This document shows, piece by piece, positions 49,905 through 58,748 of a stretch of 64,000 nt of DNA. The first letter of the stretch is position 1. Each line of letters opens with the position of its first letter. The stretch spans positions 930,001 to 994,000 of the forward strand of contig CBDDAF010000003.1 of the NCBI GenBank assembly GCA_965224815.1, in the 5' to 3' direction. The position numbers were made by a program, and so were the translations under genes. The DNA is from CAYPEL01 sp036479985 (lineage in GTDB: Bacteria; Pseudomonadota; Gammaproteobacteria; DSM-19610). The notes below the pieces were generated by a model. It was not told the DNA's origin. It saw only the letters and a program-made list of their open reading frames with translations, and did not search any database.

Positions 49905-51230
49905 ATGTTTAAAAAAATAATGAAAAAAACAAAAAACATTCTAATCCCTATTGGTTACTTTTTAGCATTTCTGGTCATTTCAAGTTGCAGCCATGCGGCC
50001 AGCAATACAAAAAATACCGGCAACACACACTCTGGTATTGATAATTTCTGGCACGAACTGCGCAATGAGTTTCAGCTACCGCCGCCACCCAATAATTACC
50101 GGGTGCGTATGCACCGCAAATGGTACCAACGTCATCCTGACTACCTTGACCGGGTACTTACGCGCGCAAAACCTTATCTCTGGCATATACGCATTGCACT
50201 TTTAAACCGGGGCATGCCGGGTGAAATTGCACTGTTACCTGTTGTCGAAAGTGCATTTGATCCCTATGCAAATTCACCGAGTAAAGCAGCCGGACTCTGG
50301 CAAATTATTCCTGCCACTGCAAAACGTTTTGATCTAAGACATGATAGCTGGTACGACGGACGCCGTGATGTTATCGACTCCACCCGCGCTGCTCTCGACT
50401 ACCTGGAAAAATTACACCGGCGCTTTAATGGTGACTGGCTATTAGCCCTGGCAGCCTATAATTCTGGCGAAGGCACAGTCTCAAGGGCTATAAAGAAAAA
50501 TAAAAGACGTGGCAAACCCACAGATTTCTGGCACTTAAAACTGCCCAAAGAAACCCGTGACTACATACCCGGCTTTTTAGCGCTCAGTAGTTTAGTTTCA
50601 AAAACCGGAACAGAAGGCATTGAGCTACCCGAAATACCTAACCGCCCCTATTTCGATGTTGTTAATACGAAAGGCCGGATTAATCTTGCCAGGGCTGCAC
50701 AACTGGCTGAAATACCCTTTGAAGAATTACATCAGCTTAACGCCGGCTTCAGAAAACCAACGACTCCACCCTCAGGGCCTCACCGTCTGCTAATACCGTT
50801 TGAACAGAGCGGAAAACTGGCCATCACTCTGGAAGATTCTTCTAACGAGGCGACACTTTACTGGATTGACCACAAGGTCAGCAAAGGTGAAACGCTTGGA
50901 CATATTGCGATGTACTACAACACATCCATCCGCGCAATTCGCGAGGCTAATAAACTGAGTAACAATCTGATCCGCGTTAATAAAACATTAACTATCCCGG
51001 CCTATGACACGACAACCCCGCCCGCACCCAGCAATATTTCAGCAATTGATAATGATAGTGTTGAACATATTGTGATTAATGGCGATACGCTTTGGGGTCT
51101 GGCGCGCTTCTACAAAGTTTCTATCGCTGACCTGAGACGCTGGAATGACCTGCCTCGTGGGCGCCATCTGCGCCCCGGACAGCGTCTGAAGCTCTTCCTG
51201 GAAGAAGATTTGGCGCTCCGTTCCAGTTAA
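49905..51230 (+). CDS. mltD: Membrane-bound lytic murein transglycosylase D
   Basis: 441 residues. A lipoprotein-type signal ends in VISSC (Cys about 28). The SLT domain (about 95-245) has the catalytic Glu in LLPVVESAFDPYANSPSKAAGLWQ (read around nt 50240-50300) and ALAAYNSGEGTVSRAI. Two LysM peptidoglycan-binding modules follow: DHKVSKGETLGHIAMYYNTS and EHIVINGDTLWGLARFYKVS. It cuts peptidoglycan glycan strands, making anhydromuropeptides, in the outer-membrane periplasmic face. It is divergent from the methyltransferase gene, as in E. coli. Confidence 0.96.
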   Translation: MFKKIMKKTKNILIPIGYFLAFLVISSCSHAASNTKNTGNTHSGIDNFWHELRNEFQLPPPPNNYRVRMHRKWYQRHPDYLDRVLTRAKPYLWHIRIALLNRGMPGEIALLPVVESAFDPYANSPSKAAGLWQIIPATAKRFDLRHDSWYDGRRDVIDSTRAALDYLEKLHRRFNGDWLLALAAYNSGEGTVSRAIKKNKRRGKPTDFWHLKLPKETRDYIPGFLALSSLVSKTGTEGIELPEIPNRPYFDVVNTKGRINLARAAQLAEIPFEELHQLNAGFRKPTTPPSGPHRLLIPFEQSGKLAITLEDSSNEATLYWIDHKVSKGETLGHIAMYYNTSIRAIREANKLSNNLIRVNKTLTIPAYDTTTPPAPSNISAIDNDSVEHIVINGDTLWGLARFYKVSIADLRRWNDLPRGRHLRPGQRLKLFLEEDLALRSS

Positions 51231-51264
51231 CTGCTAAGGATGTCTTAATAATTCGCATGTGCCT

Positions 51265-51326
51265 GTAGGAGCGGCTTCAGCCGCGAAAGGTACATCAGTG
51301 ATCATCGCGGCTGAAGCCGCTCCTAC
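51265..51326. repeat. REPIN downstream of mltD
   Basis: The left arm ends GCGAAAGG in place of GCGATGAA; the outer halves are intact. It lies between convergent mltD and DUF3024 genes. Confidence 0.94.
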
Positions 51327-51354
51327 ACACGAATTAATCAGAGCTTCCTTATTT

Positions 51355-51678
51355 TCAACTCCAGTGAACATGCAGAGGCGCACGTTCCAGTTCATCTATT
51401 ATCTGTTGATAACTCTCAGCTATAGGTAAATTGGGATAGGCAAGCCAGATACCATCACCGTCAGGATAAAAAATAAACCAGCCTTCCTCCTTGAAACAAC
51501 ACTTGATTTGCGGATTGAATTTTTTACTGCGCCGGTCAATCTTAACAAGTATTAAACAGGGCGGCCTGGACTCAACAATCAAAGGTACAGAATTATGGAG
51601 CTGGTTCTGGTGTTGGCAATACTTATCCAATGCCCGCCGCGCCCGCTGAAAATCCAGCTCATTATATAATTGATTCAA
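51355..51678 (-). CDS. DUF3024-like small protein
   Basis: 107 residues, cytoplasmic (no signal or TM). Basic/aromatic strands PPCLILVKIDRRSKKFNPQ and GWFIFYPDGDGIWLAYPNLP and the ending LERAPLHVHWS resemble DUF3024. Its start overlaps the stop of the DUF523-DUF1722 gene by 4 nt, so it is co-translated with it. The function is unknown and the family call is moderate. Confidence 0.6.
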   Translation of the reverse strand: MNQLYNELDFQRARRALDKYCQHQNQLHNSVPLIVESRPPCLILVKIDRRSKKFNPQIKCCFKEEGWFIFYPDGDGIWLAYPNLPIAESYQQIIDELERAPLHVHWS

Positions 51679-52640
51679 AATCGTAATTCCGCTTCCTGGT
51701 CGGATGGATTCAGGTAGACCTGTTTTTGCAAGCGATGCGGTGGGATTGTAAAAAGCACAGCCCTGATTTTTTTGACTGGCACATCTCTCCCAACAATGCC
51801 GTTATCATAGTCATTGACAGCCCTGCTGATTTCAACTCGGGTGTGATCAGATAATTCCACCTCCAGACAACTAACAACCGATTTTAGTATTTGAACATGT
51901 TGATTGGGTTTTAGCAGCGTCTGAATTATTCGCATCAGGTGGGTAATATAACGCTCGCTGATTTCCTCCAATGGCTTTGATTCAGCTTCCAGAATAATTG
52001 CATCCAGAGTTTTCCATGCTGCCTCACCGCGCGCCCTGATTAATAATTCATGGCGGCTATGGAAATTCCGCAAGCTCTGAACCGTTATGCGATGCTCCAT
52101 AAACAGCAACCAACGATGGTATGTAAAAACACACTCAAGGAAATGATCTCGATGTTCCGGATCATCCAGACAAGTTTCGTCAACCACCGGCAATAAAGGC
52201 ATCGTATGGATTAGACTCTGCGCATAAAGACCATTACCGTTACTGACCACTTCACCTGAATTTAACATCACTTTAACACTGCCTAAACCACAACTCGGCG
52301 ACCGGCTCTTGAATATGTAACCCGCAATAAGTGGTAAACTCGCAGCAGTAGTACGCGCAAAATCATGTAAGGCACGGGTAACATTCAATTCTGGATTATC
52401 AACACCTACCGCTTCAGGTGCCTCCGGCATCCCAACCAGATGGATTGGTGGCCGTGGAACTCCCATACCAATCCCGACTTCCGGACAAACCGGAATGAGT
52501 TGACACACAGCAGCTAATTTATCGTTGATATAATCATGCGGTGAGGCATCACCGTCGTAGCGGACTTTCTCTCCAGCCAGACAACTACTAACACCGATGC
52601 AAAGTTTGAGCGCAGTATTTGCGTCAGGTGCCTCTGGCAC
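51675..52640 (-). CDS. DUF523-DUF1722 fusion protein (YbgA-like)
   Basis: 321 residues from GTG 52640, chosen because AGGATCAG lies just upstream and the coding pattern begins there. The frame runs to 52736, but that part overlaps the hemH 3' end. DUF523 (about 10-160) has CIGVSSCLAGEKVRYDG, CPEVGIGMGVPRPPI and KSRSPSCGLG, with conserved cysteines that suggest a metal or thiol role. DUF1722 (about 175-300) has FHSRHELLIRARG and a helical end. The same fusion occurs in E. coli YbgA relatives, near photolyase genes in some genomes. It overlaps hemH by 17 nt. The biochemical role is unknown. Confidence 0.85.
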   Translation of the reverse strand: MPEAPDANTALKLCIGVSSCLAGEKVRYDGDASPHDYINDKLAAVCQLIPVCPEVGIGMGVPRPPIHLVGMPEAPEAVGVDNPELNVTRALHDFARTTAASLPLIAGYIFKSRSPSCGLGSVKVMLNSGEVVSNGNGLYAQSLIHTMPLLPVVDETCLDDPEHRDHFLECVFTYHRWLLFMEHRITVQSLRNFHSRHELLIRARGEAAWKTLDAIILEAESKPLEEISERYITHLMRIIQTLLKPNQHVQILKSVVSCLEVELSDHTRVEISRAVNDYDNGIVGRDVPVKKIRAVLFTIPPHRLQKQVYLNPSDQEAELRF

Positions 52641-53703
52641 GTACCTGATCCTGACTGTCAGCCGCCATATCCTGCCAGCCTTGCAAATGCTGCAAAACCA
52701 GTTGTGCCAGCACATTAATATGATCACCGGAATCATTTAGTGCTGGAATATAGGCAAAGCTTTCACCGCCCGATTTGAGAAAAAAGTTTCGATTTTGCTC
52801 ATCGATTTCTTCAAGCGTTTCAAGACAATCTGCACTAAATCCCGGACAAACCACCTGCACCGATTTAACCCCTGATTTACCCCATTCAATCAGCGTGTGA
52901 TCTGTGGCAGGTTTTAACCACTCGCCCCGGCCAAAACGTGACTGAAAAGTAATCGCGTAGTCCGTCTCTCCCAGGCCTAACGCTTCAGCAAGCAAACGAC
53001 CTGTTTCCAGACTTTCAAAATGGTAGGGATCACCCGCCGTTATATAGCGTTTAGGAATACCATGAAATGACATCAACAATCGCTCAGCCCGGCCATGTTG
53101 CTGCCAATACTGTTCAACACTGGCTTTCAATGCCTGTATATATCCAGCATCATTGTAATAAGTCTGAATTAGCCGTAACTCTGGCACCCGCCGCCAGGTT
53201 TTTAATTCATCGAATACAGCATCATAGACAGACGCTGTAGTCGTGGCAGAATATTGAGGGTACATGGGCAATATCAGTAATCGCTGCACACCCTTGTCAC
53301 GTAAATCTTTTAATGCAGAAGCAATAGACGGATTACCGTAACGCATGGCGATGGCAACCTCGGCCGGTGCTTGATGTTGTGTATCCAGGACAGCCTGCAG
53401 ACACTCGCTTTGCCGACGGGTAATGGCTAGTAAAGGTGAACCTGTATCGGTCCAAACCGACTGATAGGCCCTGGCTACTTTACCGGGACGAACCCGCAAA
53501 ATAATGCCGTGGAGCGCAAACCACCATAACCAGCGCGGCATTTCCACAACGCGCGGATCCCACAGAAATTCGGCTAAATATCGCCGTACTGCAGCGGGTG
53601 TCGGTTCATCAGGCGTACCCAGATTGACTAACAACACACCGGTCTTGAGCGAATTAGTGTGTGTAAATTGATTTGAGCCGAGGCGAGTCAAATACATCTC
53701 CAA
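52624..53703 (-). CDS. hemH: Ferrochelatase
   Basis: 359 residues. It inserts ferrous iron into protoporphyrin IX, the last step of protoheme synthesis. The N-terminus is GVLLVNLGTPDEPTPAAVRRYL, with the catalytic His in LLMSFHGIPKRYI and the second-half motif VQVVCPGFSADCLETLEEI, all conserved ferrochelatase segments. It overlaps the DUF523-DUF1722 gene at its end. Confidence 0.97.
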   Translation of the reverse strand: MEMYLTRLGSNQFTHTNSLKTGVLLVNLGTPDEPTPAAVRRYLAEFLWDPRVVEMPRWLWWFALHGIILRVRPGKVARAYQSVWTDTGSPLLAITRRQSECLQAVLDTQHQAPAEVAIAMRYGNPSIASALKDLRDKGVQRLLILPMYPQYSATTTASVYDAVFDELKTWRRVPELRLIQTYYNDAGYIQALKASVEQYWQQHGRAERLLMSFHGIPKRYITAGDPYHFESLETGRLLAEALGLGETDYAITFQSRFGRGEWLKPATDHTLIEWGKSGVKSVQVVCPGFSADCLETLEEIDEQNRNFFLKSGGESFAYIPALNDSGDHINVLAQLVLQHLQGWQDMAADSQDQVRARGT

Positions 53704-53730
53704 TGCATAAAAACAAGAAACGTAAGTTTA

Positions 53731-54234
53731 TCAAACCTGGTTAGTGTGCGACTGTTTTTCGATAAACCGTTGCAGATTGGACGCAGCTTGTTTCTGCACC
53801 TTACGTTGAATGAGCGGCGTCCAACCCAGCGCATACCCTACTGGCCCCAACGCCATACCGCTCCATTTCCAGAAATTAAAACTATCAGCCTGAGTTATTA
53901 TTTTTCTCTCTTTGAATACAAACTCTGACTCAATCTGGTTGCTAACAAAACGTCCAGTGCCGCTAAATTTATAATCAGCCTTCCAATGCGCCGAACCATT
54001 GCTGTCATTTGCAATCACATCCCGGTATTCAAGTTTGAATTCACGCGCACGCGCGCACATCATCCGCCACATATCTCCGACCTCTTTACCGCGAAGATGA
54101 GTAAATACCGGGTCAGAAAAGGTAGCCTCCTCATGATAACAACGCGCCATTCCCTCTCCGTCCAGCTTCTGGAAACAACGGTACAGTTCAGTAATTAATG
54201 CCACGTTCGGATGTTGTGTTTGATTGCCAACCAT
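53731..54234 (-). CDS. NTF2-like (SnoaL-type) family protein
   Basis: 167 residues without signal. The cone-shaped NTF2 fold is suggested by ALITELYRCFQKLDGEGMARCYHEEATFSDPVF at the start, LRGKEVGDMWRMMC, AHWKADYKFSGTGR and KERKIITQADSFNFWKW. Enzymatic or binding function cannot be told from sequence. It lies 27 nt upstream of hemH on the same strand and may share its promoter. Confidence 0.8.
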   Translation of the reverse strand: MVGNQTQHPNVALITELYRCFQKLDGEGMARCYHEEATFSDPVFTHLRGKEVGDMWRMMCARAREFKLEYRDVIANDSNGSAHWKADYKFSGTGRFVSNQIESEFVFKERKIITQADSFNFWKWSGMALGPVGYALGWTPLIQRKVQKQAASNLQRFIEKQSHTNQV

Positions 54235-54530
54235 AACTCACCTACCTATACCTAAATTTTACGCGATTTTAGAGTAGCACTAGATTGTCTGCTATAACAA
54301 CCGCTTAGAGCGCAAGAATGCCATGGGTCATAGTAAGCCCTGCATTACCTGAGAACCTAAAAATAATACCTGCCCTGCCGATAATATATTAATAACTATG
54401 CATGTAATTGATTAAAAACACACGAGTAACGGTGCTGCCACTATTTGGTAATTTTTATATTTTTCATACGCCTGCCAATATTATGGCATGTATTAGCTGG
54501 TAATTTTTAAACTAGGACGCACACATTTCT
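54235..54530. promoter_or_regulatory. Divergent promoter region of the acyl operon
   Basis: 296 nt, AT-rich in its second half. It contains a 12-bp direct repeat TGGTAATTTTTA at 54446-54457 and 54498-54509, 52 bp apart (about five helical turns). No gene or REP arm is seen. Confidence 0.5.
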
Positions 54531-55136
54531 ATGCCTCAATTATCAAACAACGTAACCGAGTTACCTATAGATACCCAGACGGTGAAATATACCAGCACAG
54601 GAAACAAGCTGAATTTTCGTAAGGTCGCACAACGTTTTCTGGTTCCCCAATTTGTCTCATCGCTCTACTACCTATTTAAATACAAGGCGATAGTGAGCTT
54701 TAAATCAGAGGTCGAACTGAGTTCACTCCTCAAACTGGGAAAAGGCGTCACAATTGCCTCATTCTGCAAATTCAAGGCAACCGATGGCCTACTGTCTGTC
54801 GGTGACAAAACCGGTTTTGCCAATGGCTGCTTTGTGACATCGGCCGAGAAGGGTATCAGTATTGGTGACAACTGCATTTTCGGGCCAAATGTATCAGTAC
54901 CTGCAACTAATTATAATTACGAACGACTCGACATCCCCTATCAGGAACAAGGCACGATCTCGCGTGGCATCAAGATAGGCAACAACGTCTGGATTGGTTC
55001 GAATGTCACTATTCTTGATGGTTCATCGATTGGCGACAACACGATCGTTGTTGCAAACAGCATGGTCAACAGACACTTTCCCGCCAATTGCATCATCCAG
55101 GGCAGTCCGGCAAAAATTGTATTAAAACGTAGCTAA
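54531..55136 (+). CDS. Left-handed beta-helix acyltransferase
   Basis: 201 residues. Hexapeptide repeats fill about 75-195: ISIGDNCIFGPNVSVPA, IKIGNNVWIGSNVTILDG, SIGDNTIVVANSMV, ending in FPANCIIQGSPAKIVLKR, the classic end of sugar O-/N-acetyltransferases. It transfers an acyl group from CoA or ACP to a hydroxyl or amine. It is first gene of a tight four-gene series with ACP, SDR and acyl-AMP ligase. An acyl-ACP donor is therefore plausible (inference). A short hydrophobic segment (about 38-50) may touch the membrane. Confidence 0.87.
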   Translation: MPQLSNNVTELPIDTQTVKYTSTGNKLNFRKVAQRFLVPQFVSSLYYLFKYKAIVSFKSEVELSSLLKLGKGVTIASFCKFKATDGLLSVGDKTGFANGCFVTSAEKGISIGDNCIFGPNVSVPATNYNYERLDIPYQEQGTISRGIKIGNNVWIGSNVTILDGSSIGDNTIVVANSMVNRHFPANCIIQGSPAKIVLKRS

Positions 55137-55149
55137 GCAGGAGCAACTT

Positions 55150-55449
55150 GTGCAAGAAAAAATAATGGAAATTATCGCTGACGCAGTCTCTGACCTCAAT
55201 GAGGAATTACAGTACGACACTCTTAATTCGGTTAACAGGGAAACACCTATCTTCAATGGCGAGTACGCTATTGATTCACTCTCATTGGTACGCCTGGTTA
55301 CAACACTCGAATCAAGAATCGCCAATGAATTTGATAAAAAAATCACACTGGCCGATGAAAAAGTGATGTCCCAACGGAATTCCCCTTTCAAAACAGTCGG
55401 GACAATTGCAGACTTCATCGCCGAGAAACTCGATCTAGAGCTTGTATAA
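55150..55449 (+). CDS. Acyl carrier protein
   Basis: 99 residues from GTG 55150, with AGGAG about 6 nt upstream. It is acidic and helical, with the 4'-phosphopantetheine Ser in AIDSLSLVRLVTTLE (DSL motif). It is longer than FabF-type ACPs because of a charged insertion (about 65-78). It starts 13 nt after the acyltransferase gene and its stop overlaps the SDR start (55449). A dedicated carrier for the operon's acyl group is inferred. Confidence 0.9.
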   Translation: MQEKIMEIIADAVSDLNEELQYDTLNSVNRETPIFNGEYAIDSLSLVRLVTTLESRIANEFDKKITLADEKVMSQRNSPFKTVGTIADFIAEKLDLELV

Positions 55450-56150
55450 TGACAAAATCAATTGTTATAACGGGCACTAGAAAAGGCATTGGTCGCCACC
55501 TTGTCGATCACTATCTGTCAAAAGGATATCGAGTCTATGGCTGTAGTCGCTCACCTTTTGATGAACAACTAAAAAACTACACGCATTATGAACTCGATGT
55601 CGCCGACGAAGACAGTGTTAACAACATGGTTTTCGATATACAGAAGAAATCCGACAAAATAGATGCGTTGATTAATAATGCTGGCATTGCCAGTATGAAC
55701 CACGTCTTACTGACCCCTAAATCAACACTGATCAACATTCTCAACACAAATGTGGTAGGTACATTCCTGTTCGCCAGAGAAATTGCAAAGGTAATGGTTC
55801 GCCAAAACACCGGACGGATAGTAAATTTTGCAACTGTCGCAACACCGCTCCGGCTCGAAGGTGAATCCATTTATGCCGCATCAAAAGCCGCTGTTGCATC
55901 CCTCACACAAGTGATGGCAAAGGAATTAGCTTCATACAACATCACAGTCAATGCTGTTGGCCCAACGCCAGTCATGACCGACCTCATAAAAAACGTGCCC
56001 GAAGAAAAAATGAAAGCCCTGATAGGCATGCAAGCCATTAAACGGTTAGGCACTTACGATGACATTACCAACGCCACAGATTTCTTTTTACAGGACAGCA
56101 GTGAATTTATAACTGGCCAGGTTCTGTATCTAGGCGGCATCGCTAACTAA
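55449..56150 (+). CDS. SDR-family reductase (FabG-like)
   Basis: 233 residues. A classical short-chain dehydrogenase: nucleotide motif TGTRKGIGRHL (TGxxxGIG), NNAG in INNAGIAS, catalytic Ser in NFATVATPLR (here Thr/Ala-rich, with Ser less clear), and YAASKAA (Tyr-x-x-x-Lys). The position beside an ACP suggests a 3-oxoacyl-ACP reductase. The weak catalytic Ser is worth noting: the segment is VNFATVATPL, where FabG has NxSS. It overlaps the ACP stop and is 14 nt from the ligase gene. Confidence 0.85.
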   Translation: MTKSIVITGTRKGIGRHLVDHYLSKGYRVYGCSRSPFDEQLKNYTHYELDVADEDSVNNMVFDIQKKSDKIDALINNAGIASMNHVLLTPKSTLINILNTNVVGTFLFAREIAKVMVRQNTGRIVNFATVATPLRLEGESIYAASKAAVASLTQVMAKELASYNITVNAVGPTPVMTDLIKNVPEEKMKALIGMQAIKRLGTYDDITNATDFFLQDSSEFITGQVLYLGGIAN

Positions 56151-56164
56151 CCCGTTTTAAGCCA

Positions 56165-57508
56165 ATGCGATTTCAAGAAGTCATACAACGAATTCAGTCG
56201 GGTGGGCATACTCACGCAGCTGTCTGTCAGAATGAAACTTACACCTATACCCAATTGGAAGAGAGCCGCCAGGCATGGCTGAAAAAACTGCAATCTGACG
56301 GAATCACTGCCTCTCAAGTTATCGGCCTTCAAACAGATTATTCTTTCAATGGACTAGCCTTGTTTCTTGCTTTACTGAGCAATAAAAATATTGTCGCCTT
56401 GTTACCAAGGAACACGCAATCGCGATATGAATCCCTGGAAATCTGTCACGCACACGCTTGTTTTTCTCAATCAGATAACGGCGAGTATATATTTGAAGCA
56501 TTACCTTTCGAAGGCTCACACACACTTCTAGATCAGCTCAAACAAAAGAATCATGCTGGTTTCATTATTTTTTCATCTGGCTCAAGCGGTAAGCCCAAGG
56601 CGATTCTGCATGACGTTGAGCGCTTTCTAATTAAGTTTGAAACGGCTAAAAAATGCTTCAGGACACTCAGCTTTTTATTATTTGATCATATTGCCGGCCT
56701 GGATACTCTGTTTTATACATTGTGGTGTGGTGGCTGCCTGATTTTCCCAGAACAGCGGGATGTAAATAGCATCTGTCAATTAATCGAGAACCACAGGGTG
56801 GAGGTATTACCTGCATCACCTTCATTTCTTAACCTGTTATGCCTTTCAGGCGAATATGAGCGCCACGACCTTAGCAGTTTAAAGATTATCACCTATGGCT
56901 CAGAACCCATGAGTGAGCAAATACTGCACCGGCTAACCCAGATCTTTCCAGACACAAAAATTATTCAAAAGTATGGCGCTTCTGAATTCGGTGCCCCAAT
57001 GAGCCGTTCTCAATCTAACGATACTCTTTGGATACGGCTCGATAACGAACATGTGAAGACCCGGGTAATTAATGATGTTTTATGGATGAAATCAGATACA
57101 GCCATGATGGGCTATCTAAATGCCGAAAATCCATTTGATAAAGATGGCTGGTTTTGCACTGGCGATCAAGTGGAAACCGATGGTCAGTGGCTACATATCA
57201 TTGGCCGTACTTCAGACATCATCAATGTAGGTGGTGAAAAAGTTTTCCCAGCAGAAGTAGAAGCCGTGATCATGCAACTAAACAATGTTGAAGATGCAGT
57301 TGTATATGGTGAACAAAGCCCATTTCTCGGCAATATTGTCTGTACAAGGGTAATACTACAACAGGAAGAACCCACCCTGGAATTCGAAAAACGCTTGCGC
57401 AAACACTGCATAAATCGGCTTGAAAAATTTAAAATCCCGGTAAAGATAGAAATCTCTAAAGATGACTTAACAACAGAGCGCCATAAAAAGAAGCGCGCAT
57501 ATTCCTAA
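56165..57508 (+). CDS. Acyl-AMP ligase (AMP-binding/ANL family)
   Basis: 447 residues, short for the superfamily but with all core motifs: FSSGSSGKPKAI (A3), YGASEFGAP (A5), DGWFCTGD (A7), GRTSDIINVGGEKVFP (A8), and a C-terminal Lys-rich end (TTERHKKKR) near the A10 Lys position. It would activate a carboxylic acid with ATP and load it onto the neighbouring ACP (inference). The substrate is unpredicted. The next gene starts at its last base. Confidence 0.87.
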   Translation: MRFQEVIQRIQSGGHTHAAVCQNETYTYTQLEESRQAWLKKLQSDGITASQVIGLQTDYSFNGLALFLALLSNKNIVALLPRNTQSRYESLEICHAHACFSQSDNGEYIFEALPFEGSHTLLDQLKQKNHAGFIIFSSGSSGKPKAILHDVERFLIKFETAKKCFRTLSFLLFDHIAGLDTLFYTLWCGGCLIFPEQRDVNSICQLIENHRVEVLPASPSFLNLLCLSGEYERHDLSSLKIITYGSEPMSEQILHRLTQIFPDTKIIQKYGASEFGAPMSRSQSNDTLWIRLDNEHVKTRVINDVLWMKSDTAMMGYLNAENPFDKDGWFCTGDQVETDGQWLHIIGRTSDIINVGGEKVFPAEVEAVIMQLNNVEDAVVYGEQSPFLGNIVCTRVILQQEEPTLEFEKRLRKHCINRLEKFKIPVKIEISKDDLTTERHKKKRAYS

Positions 57509-58167
57509 TGAAATTTCTTCCGCATACATACTCTATTATCACAATAATTATCAGCTGCCTGATGTCTGCATCATTACTGGCCGAACCTACAGTGAAGTTT
57601 ATTGGTCAGTTCGGCAATAAAGCAATTATGCGAATTGACGGAAAACAGCGCACTCTAAAGGTCGGCGAATCCAGCAAGGAAGGTATAAAACTACTATCAG
57701 TCACTAAAAATAATGCCGTTGTTCAATATCAAGGGCAAAAAAAGACACTGGGATTTTCATCGGCCGGTAAAACAAGCTACCGGAAGAACCGCAAAACAGT
57801 CGTCACCCTCTGGGCAGATAAAAGAGGGCACTTCGAAACACCTGGCACGATCAACGGTCAACTGGTGAACTTCCTGGTTGATACCGGCGCTACCAGCGTC
57901 GCCATTAATGAAGTTGTTGCGAACAAACTCGGTATCGACTTTCGTTACTCTGGTAACCCGATCATGGTGAGTACTGCATCAGGTATGGTTACAGCTCACC
58001 GCGTTAAACTTGACTCGGTAAAAATTGGTGAAATAGAGATGAAAAATGTTGATGGCACCGTACTTGAAGGCGGATTTCCCACCGAAGTTTTACTGGGCAT
58101 GTCTTTTCTGTCAAAAGTAGACATCGAAAGAAAAGGTAATTTTATAAAACTTGTTAAAAACCATTAA
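57508..58167 (+). CDS. Retropepsin-like aspartic protease, periplasmic
   Basis: 219 residues. The signal peptide (about 1-26) is followed by a small SH3-like N-terminal part and a single aspartic protease domain of the TIGR02281/clan AA type with NFLVDTGATSVAINE (catalytic Asp in DTGAT). The fold ends TEVLLGMSFLSKVDIERKG. Such proteins act as homodimers. Its start overlaps the ligase stop, but a role with the acyl operon is not obvious. Confidence 0.9.
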   Translation: MKFLPHTYSIITIIISCLMSASLLAEPTVKFIGQFGNKAIMRIDGKQRTLKVGESSKEGIKLLSVTKNNAVVQYQGQKKTLGFSSAGKTSYRKNRKTVVTLWADKRGHFETPGTINGQLVNFLVDTGATSVAINEVVANKLGIDFRYSGNPIMVSTASGMVTAHRVKLDSVKIGEIEMKNVDGTVLEGGFPTEVLLGMSFLSKVDIERKGNFIKLVKNH

Positions 58168-58182
58168 TACGAAAACATAACA

Positions 58183-58647
58183 ATGATAACCAAATTTTTC
58201 GCACTCTGCTTACTCATCCCCTGCACTGTATTTGGTGAAATTTACAAGTGGACCGATACAAATGGACAGGTACATTATGGTGAAAAACCAAAAACTGGAA
58301 CATCGAAACAAATCATCATAACGAAACAAAAAACCAATTCTGTAAACGTCATCGAGTCTGATAAACAACACCTTGATAAGGTAAAAAAATGGGCCGATGC
58401 ACGCCAGCAAGAACGGAAAAATAAAGAACAAAAAAATAAAAAACTCAAGAAAGAACGCGACGCTAGAAAGAAAAAATGCAACACAATAAGCAATGATCTG
58501 AAAGATATGGAAGATGGTGGCGTCCTCTGGTATCAGCTTGATGATGATGGCAATCGCCAATTCTATTCAAACGATGATATTGCTGAACGCAAGGCAGAAC
58601 TGCGCAAGACCCTAAAGAAAAACTGCCGAAAAATAGTCAAACGCTGA
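58183..58647 (+). CDS. DUF4124-domain secreted protein
   Basis: 154 residues. The signal peptide (about 1-18, ending TVFGE) is followed at once by the DUF4124 motif IYKWTDTNGQVHYGEKP. The rest is a Lys/Glu-rich helical region (about 60-105) and a C-terminal part with four cysteines overall. It lies 15 nt after the protease gene on the same strand. The function is unknown, probably periplasmic. Confidence 0.85.
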   Translation: MITKFFALCLLIPCTVFGEIYKWTDTNGQVHYGEKPKTGTSKQIIITKQKTNSVNVIESDKQHLDKVKKWADARQQERKNKEQKNKKLKKERDARKKKCNTISNDLKDMEDGGVLWYQLDDDGNRQFYSNDDIAERKAELRKTLKKNCRKIVKR

Positions 58648-58668
58648 CGTCATTTTCAAGAATGACGT
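58647..58668 (+). terminator. Perfect hairpin after the DUF4124 gene
   Basis: ACGTCATT and AATGACGT pair perfectly across a six-base loop right at the DUF4124 stop. There is no T run, so termination is uncertain. Confidence 0.35.
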
Positions 58669-58748
58669 TAAGTCCTCAGAATATTAGCCGAAAAGAATAA
58701 ATAAGGTGAGCGCCATCAGCTCTCCGTGATAACAAGAGGCATGGAACA

